A program made the translations under genes and the position numbers. From Codonopsis lanceolata (taxonomy: Eukaryota; Streptophyta; Magnoliopsida; Asterales; Campanulaceae), in assembly GCA_013146195.2 (NCBI GenBank), contig CM028378.1, forward strand, positions 8,857,350 to 8,921,349: a stretch of DNA of 64,000 nucleotides. Reading direction: 5' to 3'. Shown here in pieces: positions 1-11,942 of this stretch; the stretch's first letter is position 1, and each line of letters begins with the position of its first letter. The notes under the pieces were generated by a model. The model did not search any database. It was not told the origin of the DNA and was given only the letters and a program-made list of their open reading frames with translations.

Positions 1-29
1 AGGGGCCACACTTACCTATTAAAAAAAAA
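1..29 (+). repeat. 3' tail of a tRNA-derived-type SINE (family A), cut by the window edge
   Basis: The first bases read GGGGCCACACTTACCTATT followed by nine A. The same 3' sequence ending in poly(A) recurs in opposite orientation near 14.43, 34.79 and 43.88 kb. The best copy, at 43.88 kb, has A-box-like and B-box-like promoter sequences. Only the 3' end lies in the window. Confidence 0.6.
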
Positions 30-1388
30 CACATAAATACCACTACAACAATTAAGTAGTAAAATAAACAAAATTGACAACAACTACAAAAAAAAAAAAA
101 CTGTGAACTTTGAAGGCCAAATGCAAGGATACCTTGCTCGGAAATAGCCTGAAAGTAAGTTAGCTTGGTATGGTGATCCTGATCGTGGAAAGTAATAATA
201 ATAGCCAGTCGAATTTACAGTACTGTGGCTATGGAAGTAACACTGTAAAAATGAACCTCTACAATCAACGTCGTTCAGGCTTTCTCCGGTCTAAGTGATT
301 CAAGAAATCTTTCAAAACTTGTTCTCATCATATGATTAGTGATGATGATCAAATGCGATTTTTTGTTGAGCCTGTATCTCATTGTCTAGTAAACTTAAGG
401 TGGATAATACTATTTCTTTTATAAATGGGTTGCGTAACTGTGAATTGTTTTTATATCGGTTGCTTGAGTTGATGGTATTGTCAGGGACTGATCTACTTTG
501 TGCAAGACTAGAGTATAGATATTCTTGCAATTTATGAAAAGCAAGTACATGAATTGTTTTACTGCTCTTCACATCAAAATGTCCTTACCGTAGATGGCAA
601 CAGTCTCTTGTGTGCATTTAGTTGGTGCTGAATCCTTGTTCCCTACTGCTTTTGAGCTCTATTTCCTGGTCAGTTAAAAACTTTGTTCCTTCATGGTTTT
701 TATTTGTAGTACTTTCTTTCATCCAATTTTAAGTAAATTAAAAGATATGACTTGCACACAATTATATTTAAAAATATTTACCAAAAGAATAAACCAATAA
801 GCAGAAACTGAACTGGATTATTATCAGAGCAATGAACTAGCAAAACTATCAAAGAAATAAGTACTTGATAATATAAATAGTAACCATCAATTTAGTGAGA
901 GAAGTGGCCATTGAAAAATCCCCCCCCCCCCTCCACAGACACATATATATAGTACTTTGTTTTCTTGTTTACAAATTGCATGGTGCACACCCTAAAATCG
1001 AAATCTAGATCCACCTCTGGGTATTATAACGGCTATAACTAGTGATAATGTTCAAATGCAATTTCTGCAGAATGGGTTAGATTACATTACATGATCAAAG
1101 TCTCTACATGAATTTTCTTTTCTATTTCAAAGAAGAGAAATCAAAATGTTTTTCTACTAGCTGAGGTGTAGTTTGACTAGTTTCCTTTCTACCTGTGGTT
1201 TATATTCTTATTCTTTGGTCTTCAGTTGGTAGAAATTAATGTGACTAACATGACATGCCTATACACTTCTGCTCATCCACATTTCTGCATTATTCTAGGT
1301 ATTTTATTGGTCATTCTAGAATTCATAATTGCTGAAACTCTACAAAACTGTCATCTTCAGCTGATACTGTTCCATATACCTAATGCAG
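30..1388. other. A/T-rich stretch upstream of recognisable exons; probably intron or 5' part of the next gene
   Basis: No exon with convincing splice sites was found. The open frames here are short and A/T-driven. A run of C lies near 920-931. Upstream exons of the plus-strand gene that starts at 1389 must lie here unrecognised, or outside the window. Confidence 0.4.
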
Positions 1389-2148
1389 GTTGGACAATTT
1401 GTGAACTGCTTAATAGAAGCAAGAAATGAGTTACAGCACAAGTATGTTCTAAGACTTACGGATGATCTTTAGAGTAAATTCCTTGCAAATTCTTGAGTTA
1501 ATCGTATTTATGAACTTGCCAAACAGATCTGAGGCGATTCAGCGAAAGTTCACCATAACAAAGGCTCTCCTATTCAAGGCAGATAGGTCCTCATTTGACC
1601 GCATCCGTCAACAGGTTGTTGACAGCATTCATTTTATGGTTTTTGTAAAATAAGTTCAAGTTATTTTCTGACTCGAACATGTACGTACAAATCTGTGGTG
1701 CAGATATACAAGCTAGAAATGGAACAAAAGAGACTAGAAGAAGATGCATTTGTATATAACTGGCTGCAACAACAACTGAAGCTCTCACCAGCTTACAAAA
1801 AGGTAACCCTATTGTAACAATCTGTCTGTCACACTATCTGTTACTACGAATTCTAATCCCCCCCCCCTCTTTCTTCTTCTTCTTCTCTCTCTCTCTCTCT
1901 CTCTCTCTCGTAGATGCTTCAAATTGGTGTCTGCCTCGAATTGAAAGCTAAGTCTGGCGAGCTGGTGGAGAAAGCCGATACTGAGTTTCCTGAAATTTCT
2001 TTTGAAGAGTTACTAGCACAGGAGAAAAAGGATTCTTTTTGGTTGGTACCTATCTTAGAACCTTGCAAGTCTGTTCTTCTTTCGAGTATTTGTAACAATC
2101 TTCATGTGCAGGCAAAAAAATGGGAAACCTAGATCATGCTCAAGTTAA
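1389..2148 (+). CDS. Unrecognised gene, last five exons (3' partial), charged helical C-terminus
   Basis: Five exons join in frame: 1389-1441, 1527-1614, 1704-1802, 1914-2041 and 2112-2148, each with AG acceptor and GT donor, ending at TAA 2146-2148. They give about 134 residues. The protein is rich in Lys, Glu and Gln, with helix-prone stretches such as LEMEQKRLEEDAFVYNWLQQ, an acidic segment around EISFEELLAQEKKDSFW, and the end NGKPRSCSS. I do not recognise the family and assign no function. A coiled-coil protein is plausible. The perfect phase match of all four introns argues for a real, intact gene end. The acceptor of the fourth exon follows a long (CT)n run. The 5' part of the gene is not seen. 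Confidence 0.7.
1885..1909 (+). repeat. (CT)n microsatellite serving as polypyrimidine tract
   Basis: A pure CT run preceded by TTC repeats and C-tracts ends directly at CGTAG, the acceptor of the exon at 1914. Length variation here would change the polypyrimidine tract of that intron. Confidence 0.8.
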
Positions 2149-2880
2149 TGACACATTTTGTTGCTAAACTGACTCACGTGGAGGCCCTCCGGCTACCAAA
2201 GTCGTGCACTGCTGCAGGATTTTTATGGCTGCCTGTGCTTCTTTGGCTGGAAATATGGCCATCAGAGTGGAAGCTAATCTTATTATGGAGATGACAAACC
2301 TACATATTGTATACAAAGCTTTTCTACTAGTATCTTTTTTTCCCAACTGAATATACTATGTTCAACAAGATGAATTTTGGTTAATTTTTCTTCTTTGTTT
2401 TCATAGGAGTAGAGAATATACAGTTCTGATTTTCTGACATATGGCTAAATAAATGGAGATGTGGAGAAGTTTGTATTGATTTAACTTCACTTGCACTACC
2501 TGCATAATATTCAACTTGGTGTTGTGTACTGCCTAATGCATTTATTGTAATAATGATTTGTAGCTCGATTCACCCTCTCTCTCTCTCTCTCTCTCTCCTT
2601 GCTCCTTCAAATAAAATGGATTATACATTTCTCAATCTTCTGACATGCTCCTACAAAACCAACATCTGGAAGACTGAAAAACAAAATCCATCACCCCCAA
2701 CTGGTAACAATGGATTTCTCGCAAAAATATAAATTGAGAATACGAAGGTGAATTAATTTTGAATATCGAACAGGTGCATTAGGCGTTTTAGCTGTATCCC
2801 TTATATTTGTTTTCAACCGCGAAAGTACACTTTTTGAGGGAAATGACAAAGATACTCTTAATGAAGGAAAAACGCATACA
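2149..2880 (+). other. 3' UTR and downstream flank of the plus-strand gene; holds a second (CT)n repeat
   Basis: No coding sequence is seen. A (CT)n run lies at 2574-2598. An AATAAA-like A/T-rich segment follows at about 2610. Confidence 0.5.
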
Positions 2881-2884
2881 CAGT

Positions 2885-3725
2885 CACTGTCCCAATTTGG
2901 GTATCGGTAAATTTTGTTAGGCGTCGTTCAAAAATTTGGGCATCGCAATGTAAGATTCCTCGCCTAAATTTGGACATCGCAATACAAAAATTAGGCATCG
3001 ATAATTAATTTGGGGCATCGATCATCAATTTCGGGCATCGATCTTTAATTTTGGGATTCAAAAGTGACATTGAGAATGATAAAAGTTTTTTTTACTTTGT
3101 CACACACCCACTCTCACGTACTCTCTCTCACACACTCTCTCACACCTCCCCACATCACCCACCTCATACGCATATCCCCACGATTTTTTCTTGAAATATG
3201 AATTCTTCTTTTGGTTCCATTTTTGAATCTCAAAACAAGGCTATAAGACAGACATTGATATGAAGAGATGTCTATGAGAGTGTCTTAGCCTGCAGTAGCT
3301 CTAAAGTCTAAAGGCCTAAGCTAATACCAATTTCAAGAAAAAAGGAGTGAAAGTGAATCGAGAGCTTGAGAATAAGGCTATTTGGATGTCTCTGCCCAGG
3401 GGAATACCAACGGCTTCAAGCAAGGAAGGTAGTAAGTCGACTGTAAGAAGAGGATTTTAAATAAGCTCAACCAAACTAACAAGCCCAGAAAGAGTTGCTC
3501 TTTGGATTGCGGAGGAATTTAATGTCTACCATTGGCGAGCCCACATTGTAAGTTCCGATGCCCTCAATTTAGGCATCGTAAGTTCCGATGTCCCGCAATT
3601 TAGGCGTCGTAAGTTCCGACGCCTCGTAATTTAGGTGTCGTAAGGTCCGACGACGCCCGCAATTTAGGCATCATAAGTTCCGACGCCCAATTGTTCCGAC
3701 ACCCCGTAAGTTCCGACACCCAACT
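2885..3725. mobile_element. Degenerate DNA-transposon-like block with hairpin-forming subterminal repeats
   Basis: At 2885-3060 the motif AATTTGGGCATCG recurs about six times with changes. At 3548-3720 a unit of about 31 bp recurs about five times. Each unit contains a short inverted repeat such as GGCGTCG-TAAGTTC-CGACGCC that can fold into a hairpin. Dense hairpin repeats at both ends of a block of about 0.85 kb resemble subterminal repeats of CACTA-type or other DNA transposons. No clear terminal repeat or target duplication was found, so the class is inferred. Confidence 0.45.
3335..3411. repeat. Copy 1 of a dispersed repeat (copy 2 at 26590-26675)
   Basis: The segment with TTCAAGAAAAAAGGAGT and GCTTGAGAATAAGGCTATTT, ending near GTCTCTGCCCAGGGGAAT, recurs at 26594-26675 with only small changes. 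In copy 1 the plus strand is open for about 40 codons; copy 2 has stops. The class is unknown. It lies between the two hairpin-repeat arrays. Confidence 0.6.
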
Positions 3726-5100
3726 TTCTTCTTCTTCATCTTCTTGCATTCTTTGTTACATTGCTAAAACTTCATTGTCCGTCCGGTATGATCCAAGGGT
3801 CATATAAATTTACTCTTTGAGGATGAGGATAGGACAAGATTACTTGAAATCTATTATGGGTATCTTAGGTGATGAACTTGAGCTCATTTATTATAAGGCT
3901 CTTGGTTGGTTGTCGATTGTTGTGGGGGAAATGATGACCTTGCAGTCTCATGGAGATTTTTAAGATGCCAATACATTGAACAACTTTCAAATTCTGTTAT
4001 GGAGGTCCTTCTCTTTCCATTTATAAAGGTCTGCCCATGACCCACATGAATGCGTGAAAGCCATCAATTCGTTTCCACTAATTCTATTGATTTTGTCCTC
4101 CTGTATGCTTTGTACTGCTTAGCACTTTTCACGGAGAAATTAGCAAGAGCTCCTTTTGCCATGGAAGTATATGGTAAAAGGAAAAAGTAAGATTTCTCCG
4201 TAAGGGAGATGTAGTAGGGACATTCAGAACTTTTCTCTTTCTGGAATTGAAGGAAGGCAAAGTGGTCGATGAGGAAGACAAAGATGGGTAGTTTTGGAAG
4301 AAAATAATGAAATTGGACTTTTGCGGTTGAAAAAGAAAATAAAGCACCGGAGTAGTTACAATTTCAATAAATGGTACCGACTAGCAATTTTTTCAAAATT
4401 GAATCACGTTGAGCCTAAAAAACCTCAGGGTCGCAACTGGCAAGTACAATGAGCATCCACAAACAGGCAAGTAGGCAACAGCTATAGCCTTAGTTGCGAT
4501 GATCGATCGGTAAAGGGAAGTCTTTCTTAAATGCAGATGCATTTCCTCTGAGATACAATCTCGAACCTGATTACAGATATGATTATTTACAACATTAAGG
4601 CAATTGTTTATAAATATGAGTATTATAGTCTGACGTTGAAATTCACACTTGTATGGTAATCAAATGAAACCCAATATCAAAAAGGGTCTTGGGATCAGGC
4701 TGGGAAACCATAATTTGTATCTTCAAATCTTTGTAATACTCATTCCTCCTTAAATGAGTTTCTATTTTTTTTTTTAAATTTGTCCTTAATTCAGTGTATA
4801 TGCTTGTACAAGTTTATTAATATAACTTTGACAAATACTGTATTATATCCTAGTGGACTTCCACATTAAGGAAATTAATGTATATGTACCATTAAAAGTA
4901 CTCAAAACTCGACTTTATTAATTTTTTAAACTAAAAATGAAGACATTGGGTATCCACAGTGATGGAATGGAACTTTTTTCTCCACCATCTCTAGCTCAAA
5001 GAGAAGGGTATCTTATGACTCTTACCTATATTTCCATTCAGAAATATATCATCAAGGCAGAAAGAGAGCTAAAGCAAATGATTTTTGACATTAAATGACT
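3726..5100. other. Intergenic, nothing recognised
   Basis: A/T-rich sequence with only short open frames. No splice-supported exons, inverted repeats or LTR signals were noticed. Confidence 0.4.
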
Positions 5101-5606
5101 TTATTATACCATACACGAACAACCAGCCTCAAAAGCCTTGGGGTAACTCGTTGCAACGAAAGAATAGCATTATGGCAACAAGAAAACATTAGACCCTTAA
5201 CCAGAATCCGCATGTAGTATATTTTATCAACCAACAAGCGGACAAACTGACAAGAGGAAGCTAGAAGTAAGCTCCTTCAGCAGAGGCCTCATCCTACTTG
5301 GCCATAATTGCGATGATGTTGGTCTGGTAAATTTCATAAACAACATAAATTTCTAAAACTGCTATCAAGTACAATTCATACAGACAGATATTTGTGTAAA
5401 TAAGACCCCAAAAAAAAAAAAACTTGAACATACAAGCCGAGGCTCTACGCTAGGACTAGCAAAATGTAATAAGTTCTTTGCAAGCTTGAAAGAAAAACTT
5501 CTCAAGAGTACAGTTCTTATCTTGCACAATCAAGGATGTGTTGCCTCTATACTGCTTCCTTGTACACCTCAACTTGCGTTAGTATCGAAACCCTTCCATT
5601 CTTACA
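5100..5606 (-). other. Probable 3' UTR of the TMN gene
   Basis: This lies directly after the TMN stop codon. On the minus strand it is A/T-rich with possible polyadenylation signals near 5100. No other gene is seen. Confidence 0.5.
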
Positions 5607-8600
5607 TCAGTCAATCTTCACAGAAGAGTAGATTTTACGAACAAACCAGAAGCATGCATAGAAGCCGATTGTCCCCGTCAATACAAAGAAGGCATACGAA
5701 GCAATCAACATGTACCCAAAGTAGAGGATGCCTGAAACCAGCTTTGATATTTCCAACTTGGTGAAGAAATAGAAAATAGAGTAGAGGAATAGGTACAAAG
5801 CTGACGAGCCAGCAGTCAGGTAAGCCCTCCACCACCAGTGGTAGTCTTCACTGCACAACTGGAAATAGCAGAGCACCACCGTTATCTCGGCACACGTGAT
5901 TATCAGGATAACAAAGACAATGAAGAGGAAGCCGAATATGTAGTAGAACTGGTTCAGCCATATGGAGGTCAAAATGAAGAATAGCTCAATGAAAACGGCC
6001 CCAAAAGGAAGAATGCCTCCAATGAGTATGGAGAAGACTGGGGTCATGTACCAAGCCTGTTCGGGTACTTGTCTAGGGATTTTGTTTGTTTTCACTGGGT
6101 CTTCAATGGCCGGCTTCTTGAAACCCAAGTAACTGCCCACAAAGACTAAAGGTACTGATATGCCAAACCATAAGCACACCAGTGCAAACATAGTACCAAA
6201 AGGTACTGCTCCTGAAGATTTCTCACCCCAAATCAATGCATTCAGCACAAAGAAAATTGCAAACAGAATACCAGGAAACATAAATGCTGTTTTCAAGGTA
6301 TTCCTCTTCCACTCTGTACCCTTGAACATTTTGTAGAAACGAGCAGAAGAATAGCCTGCGAACAAGCCCATGAACACCCACAAAAGAACCATGGCAGTCA
6401 TAAGACCGCCTCGGTTGGATGGTGATAAGAAACCTAGCAATGCAAAAATCATTGTTACGAGTGTCATTCCAAAGATCTGAACACCAGTCCCAACATAAAC
6501 ACAGAGTAATCCGGAGTTTATGGGTGCCCTGAAAACATCTCCATGAACGAGTTTCCATCCCGTTTCTTCCTGAGCTTCATCTTGTGTTTCCAATTGATTA
6601 TAATTTGCAATATCTCTGTACAAGGTTCTCATCATAATCATGGCGACCATACCCGAGAGGAAAAGCACAATCATTAGGGAGTTTATAATGGAAAACCAAT
6701 GGATCTGATCATCGTTCATGAGAAGGTAGGTGTCCCAACGAGATGCCCATTTGATGTCACTTTCCTGAAAAGGAAAAGGAAATGAAGAAAACATATGAAG
6801 GGAAGCACGTACAAATTGTACCGTGGTGAACAAGTTTGAGGGTTTTCATAAGATTACCTTGAAAGTAACATCATATGTAAATACAACCTCCTTGTCTGTA
6901 TCAACTTCCTGCGGGACAGTGCTTCCTTGAATTATATTTTTGGTGTTCTGGTTGCACGTTGTCAACTGAGGGTTCTTGTCATCCCATTCCTTGTACTCAT
7001 GATTGATACTGTTCCAAAAGCCAAGCGAGAGATGAGATTTGAAATAAAATATTCAGTCAAAACATACCATAAGTGAAGAGGAAAAAAAATGGGTGATGCA
7101 TAGCAGTTAAGAGACAAGTCAAAATTTCGTGACTAATTGACTAAATCAAAGAAAACATATCCAACATAAAGCACCAGCTACATCATATATACAGCAAAGG
7201 AGTATGAACTCAAGATATACTAATAATTAAGAAAACTTTCCAAAATCATGATACAAAGGGAACCTAAAAACATATAATTTGTAGAAGAAAACAAAGGTAG
7301 CAGAACTGATACAGGCCAGTATCGCCTCATGATTCAACTGAGCATCCATATGTGACACTTTCTAATGCTTTCATGTGTGTGCTTTATTTGTGCATGGAAC
7401 CGGTGGTCGGAAAATCTTGCACATTTCACCAAGCTTTTAAAATATGGTAGACCTCCTGCGCACCCTTCATAGATTACTGTCATGCCATTTTTCATGCTCC
7501 TGAAAACTCTTCTAAATCTAGTTGGAAAGTAAGGCCATTTTTCAGTTAACAATTTACAGAAACATTTTTTGTTTTTGTTTTGAGAAAGCAGTAGTCTGTG
7601 TGGTCAGAAAGATATTCCAAACTAATAACTCATTACCCTATTTTAATAAGACCCGAAAGTGAAATCCAAATATGGAGATCAAATTGAAAAATAGAAAACA
7701 GAATGACTCATAACTTGTATTTACTGTGTTTGAAATTTGGATAGTAAATTTTTAACTTTAGAAAGCTAGCTATTCATCAAATATTAAAATATTACTGTCT
7801 AGTTTTAGCTCGTGGCTGTAACCACATACTCAAGTCCACGAACACCAACCTAAATAAGAACTGGACATGCATGCACGTAGAGAGCAAACAGAAAAAGAGC
7901 ACAAACCTATTTGGAGTAACTTCAAACCCAACGATTCGAGCAGCATCAGTTTCAAGATCCTTGTGATACATGACTCTAAAGCTCAGGTGATTATTGATAA
8001 AATATTTTTCCTCCTTGCTCTGCAAAAGTAAATAGAATTGTCAAATTCTAGCAATTAACATAGAAAAGAAGGTCATTTCATTCTCAACTTACCCCTGCAT
8101 AGTTTCCTTTGAACCCAACACGAAAGCCATGTTCATAAGTGGTCGACGTACTACCATCCCTCCGATTTCTACGAACAGCAACTGGGAGGTTATCCAAAAT
8201 CCTGCATCGTGAAAACAGATTTTATCAATCAGAATCTCCTGTAGACTTAAGCTGTTATAGATCCAAGCGAAGAAAACATTGAAGCCTAAAACTTGAAAAA
8301 ACAAGCAGAAATTTCCAATCTCGCCATACACAAACAAATTTTGAAGAAAAATAAGTACCGCATTGCAACATCTACCAACGAACTTATCCACCTCATACAT
8401 GAGCGTACAAAACAAAGAGTCTGCACTTACATGTTTACTCGGTACTCATCATCAATCTTTTCCTTGAAATTTTTTGCAGCTTCAGCATCAAGCTTAAGCC
8501 GACAACCAACTCTGCATGGCTGTTCCTCCCTCATGTGAAACTAGGATGAAATTCAGAAACTTGGATTCATATAAAAAGGTGACAGATTAAAAAATTTACT

Positions 8601-10112
8601 TAGTGAAGGGTGGGGGGGAGAGTTGAGGGTATGTAGCACTTAAATTATATTCTTCCTAATTATTTGTAATTAAAAGTAGAGGGAAACCGTAGATCCTTAC
8701 AGTGTAGACTGAATTCTCTATGCGATCACCTCGAAGGACCTCTCCCAAATTTTCTGCACTATTTAGAATGTGGGGGGGTTTACAGTATTTCAAGTAATAG
8801 TAGTCATATGGAAGCTGTGTCTTTGTAGATGATAGCTTGTTGACTTTAACTTGAAGAGGATCACCCTGTCAAAATGAAGATCCTCCTAAGTTACTGGAAA
8901 AGAAGCACAAACAAGACTAGTCCTTGAAATTAATGAATCAGAAGTGGACAATACACAACCGAAAAGAAGCAGAAAGGTGAAAGTATAGAAATCAACTCAC
9001 AGTCTATGAACATTTAGCAAGTATCTGAATTCCAATAACATCAGAACCACACAAAAAACAACAAATTCATTCACCAACATATTGGAGCTGGAAGGATTAA
9101 TTTGGAATTCAGGCTTCTGCCAGATAATTGCAAACTCCAACTCCCACTTTTCAATTGACCTCAAGAACTTGCCACAAAATTTACTCACATCCATGTTTCT
9201 TTACATCTCTTAGGGAATTGTTCTCATCCTCACATATCTGATTGCAAAATCATGAACTCTCATTACTTTGGCGCTAGAAAAGCACACAAACACAGCTGTT
9301 GTGAAAGTCTAACAATTTTGGTAAGCACAATTGCTAGAACTATAAAAGAAACCTCTGTATAAGGTTAAAACACATGTACGCATGCAAAAACCAAGTCTGG
9401 AACAAGAGTGAGGATCAGAATGGAGTAGGTATTTTAAAGGCCAACAATTTCTAAGCTCTATAGAAAACCCTGCACACAGGATAATCGGCAACCACTTCCA
9501 AAAGAACTCTCTAGTGGCCAGTGCTAGTCTAATCTAACAATCAAAAGAGGTATTCAAATCAGTAAAGTAATCAATCTACACTCCAAGGTGCTTCGAGTAG
9601 CACCAACTACAACACGGCGTTCAAACACAAAAAAGATCAACATTGTTAGGTGATGCGTGCATCTGGGCATGCCACAGTATTCCAGGATCGGGAACATTTC
9701 TCAGTAACCAAATGCCACAGATCATCAACTACAATAGCATGCACAAAACATAACTTCAAAAAATGATCAAAAGTAAGGAAGAAAAAATAATAAGTTGAGT
9801 CTTCCAACTAAACCCAAAACCCTAGATCCCAACTCAAATCGAAAAGGTGAATGCAAGTAGTGATTGTTGCTAGATCCAACTCATTTCATGGTCAATTAAG
9901 TTAATCAACAAAATATAATAGTCACAAAAGAAAGCAAATAGAACATTAAAGCAGATCCAATAAAGACCGAAAGATTGATGGTAAGGACTTACCCGTTGAA
10001 AATCACGAGGAGCGACGCCGGGAAGATAAAAAGAGTTTGCCGACGAGATTAGGAAGAGGAGAGAGATGAAGACGCTGGAGACCCGAACCCGACACGAACT
10101 ATTTCGATCCAT
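5607..10112 (-). CDS. Transmembrane 9 superfamily (TMN/EMP70) protein, complete, 7 exons, 641 aa
   Basis: Exons (minus strand): 10112-9993, 8865-8701, 8540-8431, 8201-8093, 8019-7907, 7008-6858, 6764-5607. They sum to 1926 nt with all phases consistent and GT-AG introns. The protein has an N-terminal signal peptide (about residues 1-28), then FYLPGVAPRDF at the mature start, a large lumenal domain, and about nine membrane segments from residue 277 on, nearly all in the last exon. Length agrees with plant TM9 proteins of about 640-650 residues. The end, KIYSSVKID, carries a KXD-type Golgi-retention signal, preceded by aromatic residues of the ER-export type. TM9 proteins act in the Golgi and endomembrane system in cargo sorting. 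Sequence is closest in my memory to Arabidopsis TMN8-10. The start is the ATG just before the signal peptide; an in-frame ATG at 10193 adds 27 residues that hide it, so I rejected it. Confidence 0.95.
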
Positions 10113-10255
10113 CCTCCCAATCCACAGAGATCCAGCGTGAGACAGAGAAACTGAGAAGAAGACGCAAGTGTACGTTGTTATAGACAATCCCAAATTGCTA
10201 TTTCCAGGTTCATTTCTGCTGTACGTACTCCGCCCCTCCGCCCTTTCTTATATTT

Positions 10256-10309
<54 letters not shown>

Positions 10310-10358
10310 ACACACGCTTTAGGTATTTGCTTTTAGGTTGCAATTAAAACTGAGGAGA
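10113..10358 (-). promoter_or_regulatory. 5' UTR and proximal promoter of the TMN gene with (AT)n repeat
   Basis: The 246 bases upstream of the TMN start contain a leader with GAAGAAG-type pyrimidine/purine bias and a pure (TA)n run at 10260-10306, about 150 bp from the ATG. No unambiguous TATA box could be separated from the repeat. Confidence 0.5.
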
Positions 10359-11652
10359 CTTCAAAATTTTCGGGATGGCATGTATGCTGGGCTTATCTTG
10401 CACGTTAACCCTTTTTTGGATGAGCGTTAAGTTTGGGCGTTAAGTTAGGTTAAATGTCTATTTTACCCCGTCTTCATCATCAACGTCTTCAAACCGGAAA
10501 ATCAAGAAAATCAAAGCGTGAAAAGAGAATCAAACCCAGGTTCAAACCGATCTGAATCTCGAAATTGAGTGCATACACAATATATAATGTTCATCTTTAA
10601 ACCGAAAAATCAAACTCAGTTCAAGCGTGAAGAGAGAGAATCAAACCAGAAAATCAAAACCGGATCTCGAATAAATCATCCCTCCGGGTTCAAGGTCAGA
10701 GCCATGATCTTCGCACCCGGCCAGCGTCAATCTCTGCCCGCCCGATCACAAAGATCGCCATCTTCATTGCTAACCCCCATACGGTTCGACCCGACCCACC
10801 CACCCTCCTCTCTTCGATCTCGGCACAAACTAGATGACGAATTGCAAAGCAACAAAAGTAGATAATCGAACACCAGCGAAGGTAAATTTAAACCACTTCT
10901 CTCCGATTGGCTGGCGATAGATTACTTGATTCATTTTCAACCGGCAGGTTGACTTTCTTTGGCGGGAGAGAGACGACAACGGTTTCGGATGGCGGAAGAA
11001 ACACGCACGCCACAGGGGTGAATGAAGCGGCGATGGCAGTAGGTGTTGTCGAACGGGTGGGCGGCTTTGAGAGTGGCCACAAGTATTGAGAGTGCAAGTG
11101 GTGGAAACCGCCAGAAGCAAGAGGACAGAGGCAGATCCAAGACATTTACTTGGCCAAAGGGTCTTCGCCATGGTAAGGTCGTGTCAGAGCGACTCCAGGA
11201 GCTACCCTTGCCGTTTGCCATTGCTTGCTAACGCATGCTGCAAGAATCGCTTTAGGTCGCGCATTCCGCGTGGCGCCTCGGCGGCAAATTCCCATCCTAT
11301 AAAAAGCAGACTTTCGCCATTTACTGACCACCGCTCACTCCTCCTCGTTCTACGCCGCCTTGAACCTTCATCTTCACGTCGTCAACGCCGCCTGGTCTCC
11401 CCCCATCGTTAATTGTTCTCTTCATTATATATATGGATCTAGAGAATAAAATTGCGATCTTTGATTCATCTCTCCTTTTTGGAGAGCAATTAGCTTGAAA
11501 GGCCAGGAGATTATGGGTAAGGGCATTAAGGGGTAAAAGCGGGTATTTCACTTGAATAACGTCAAACTTAACGTCCATCCAAAAAGGGATTAACGTGCGA
11601 ATAAAGATAAGTACTGCAGTCAATGAAGCTGGCCATCAGGTAAAATTTTGAA
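10359..11652. mobile_element. Mutator-like or other long-TIR DNA element with GC-rich, possibly captured interior
   Basis: The left arm (about 10359-10470) and right arm (about 11530-11652) are inverted copies. Both carry TTCAAAATTTT, then CTTATCTT, GCACGTTAA, CCCTTTTTTGGATG and CGTTAAGTTT in the same order, with small indels. Arms of about 110 bp suit Mutator-like elements. No convincing 8-9 bp target duplication was found. The interior (10680-11410) is much richer in G+C than its surroundings and open in several frames on both strands, but without a domain I recognise. A TATAAAAAG at 11298-11306 followed by a pyrimidine-rich leader looks like a captured promoter. Pack-MULE is the inferred class. 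Confidence 0.55.
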
Positions 11653-11942
11653 TTCGCGTTTTTTGATTTAATGTGTTTTGAAAAGTATGCGAGTGTGGCA
11701 AGGTGCGTTTTGCCTATATATTTCTTTGAATTACGAGGGAAAGCGTTTACTTTTTTTTATTTTTGTTCTTTTTCCAACTTTGATAATCGCAAAGAGAGGA
11801 CAATACATAACAAGATGTGATTTGTGTTATTTAATTAATTTTTTCTTACCATAACAAATGAAAATTGTAAGGTTTTGGATGTATGTATTGTGTAATAATT
11901 GTGCTTTGATACATTAATTGAGTTATATTTGGTTGAAGTATT
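11653..11942. other. Intergenic, nothing recognised
   Basis: A/T-rich, without open frames or repeats of note. It ends at the 5-bp flank of the solo LTR. Confidence 0.4.

Noticed and set aside
336..572. 78-codon minus-strand open frame with protein-like stretches
   Set aside because: No splice sites, no family match I know, and the DNA is A/T-rich with chance-like codon use. It is upstream of a plus-strand gene.
3548..3720. CRISPR-like regular repeat array
   Set aside because: Units are contiguous without unique spacers, degenerate, and in a plant genome. They are transposon-type subterminal repeats.
10113..10193. Longer TMN start giving 27 extra residues
   Set aside because: It would bury the signal peptide. 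The ATG at 10112 starts right before it, as in the family.
10907..11412. Several overlapping open frames on both strands inside the Mutator-like element
   Set aside because: They follow from high G+C and lack of stops. No frame shows a domain or consistent coding pattern.
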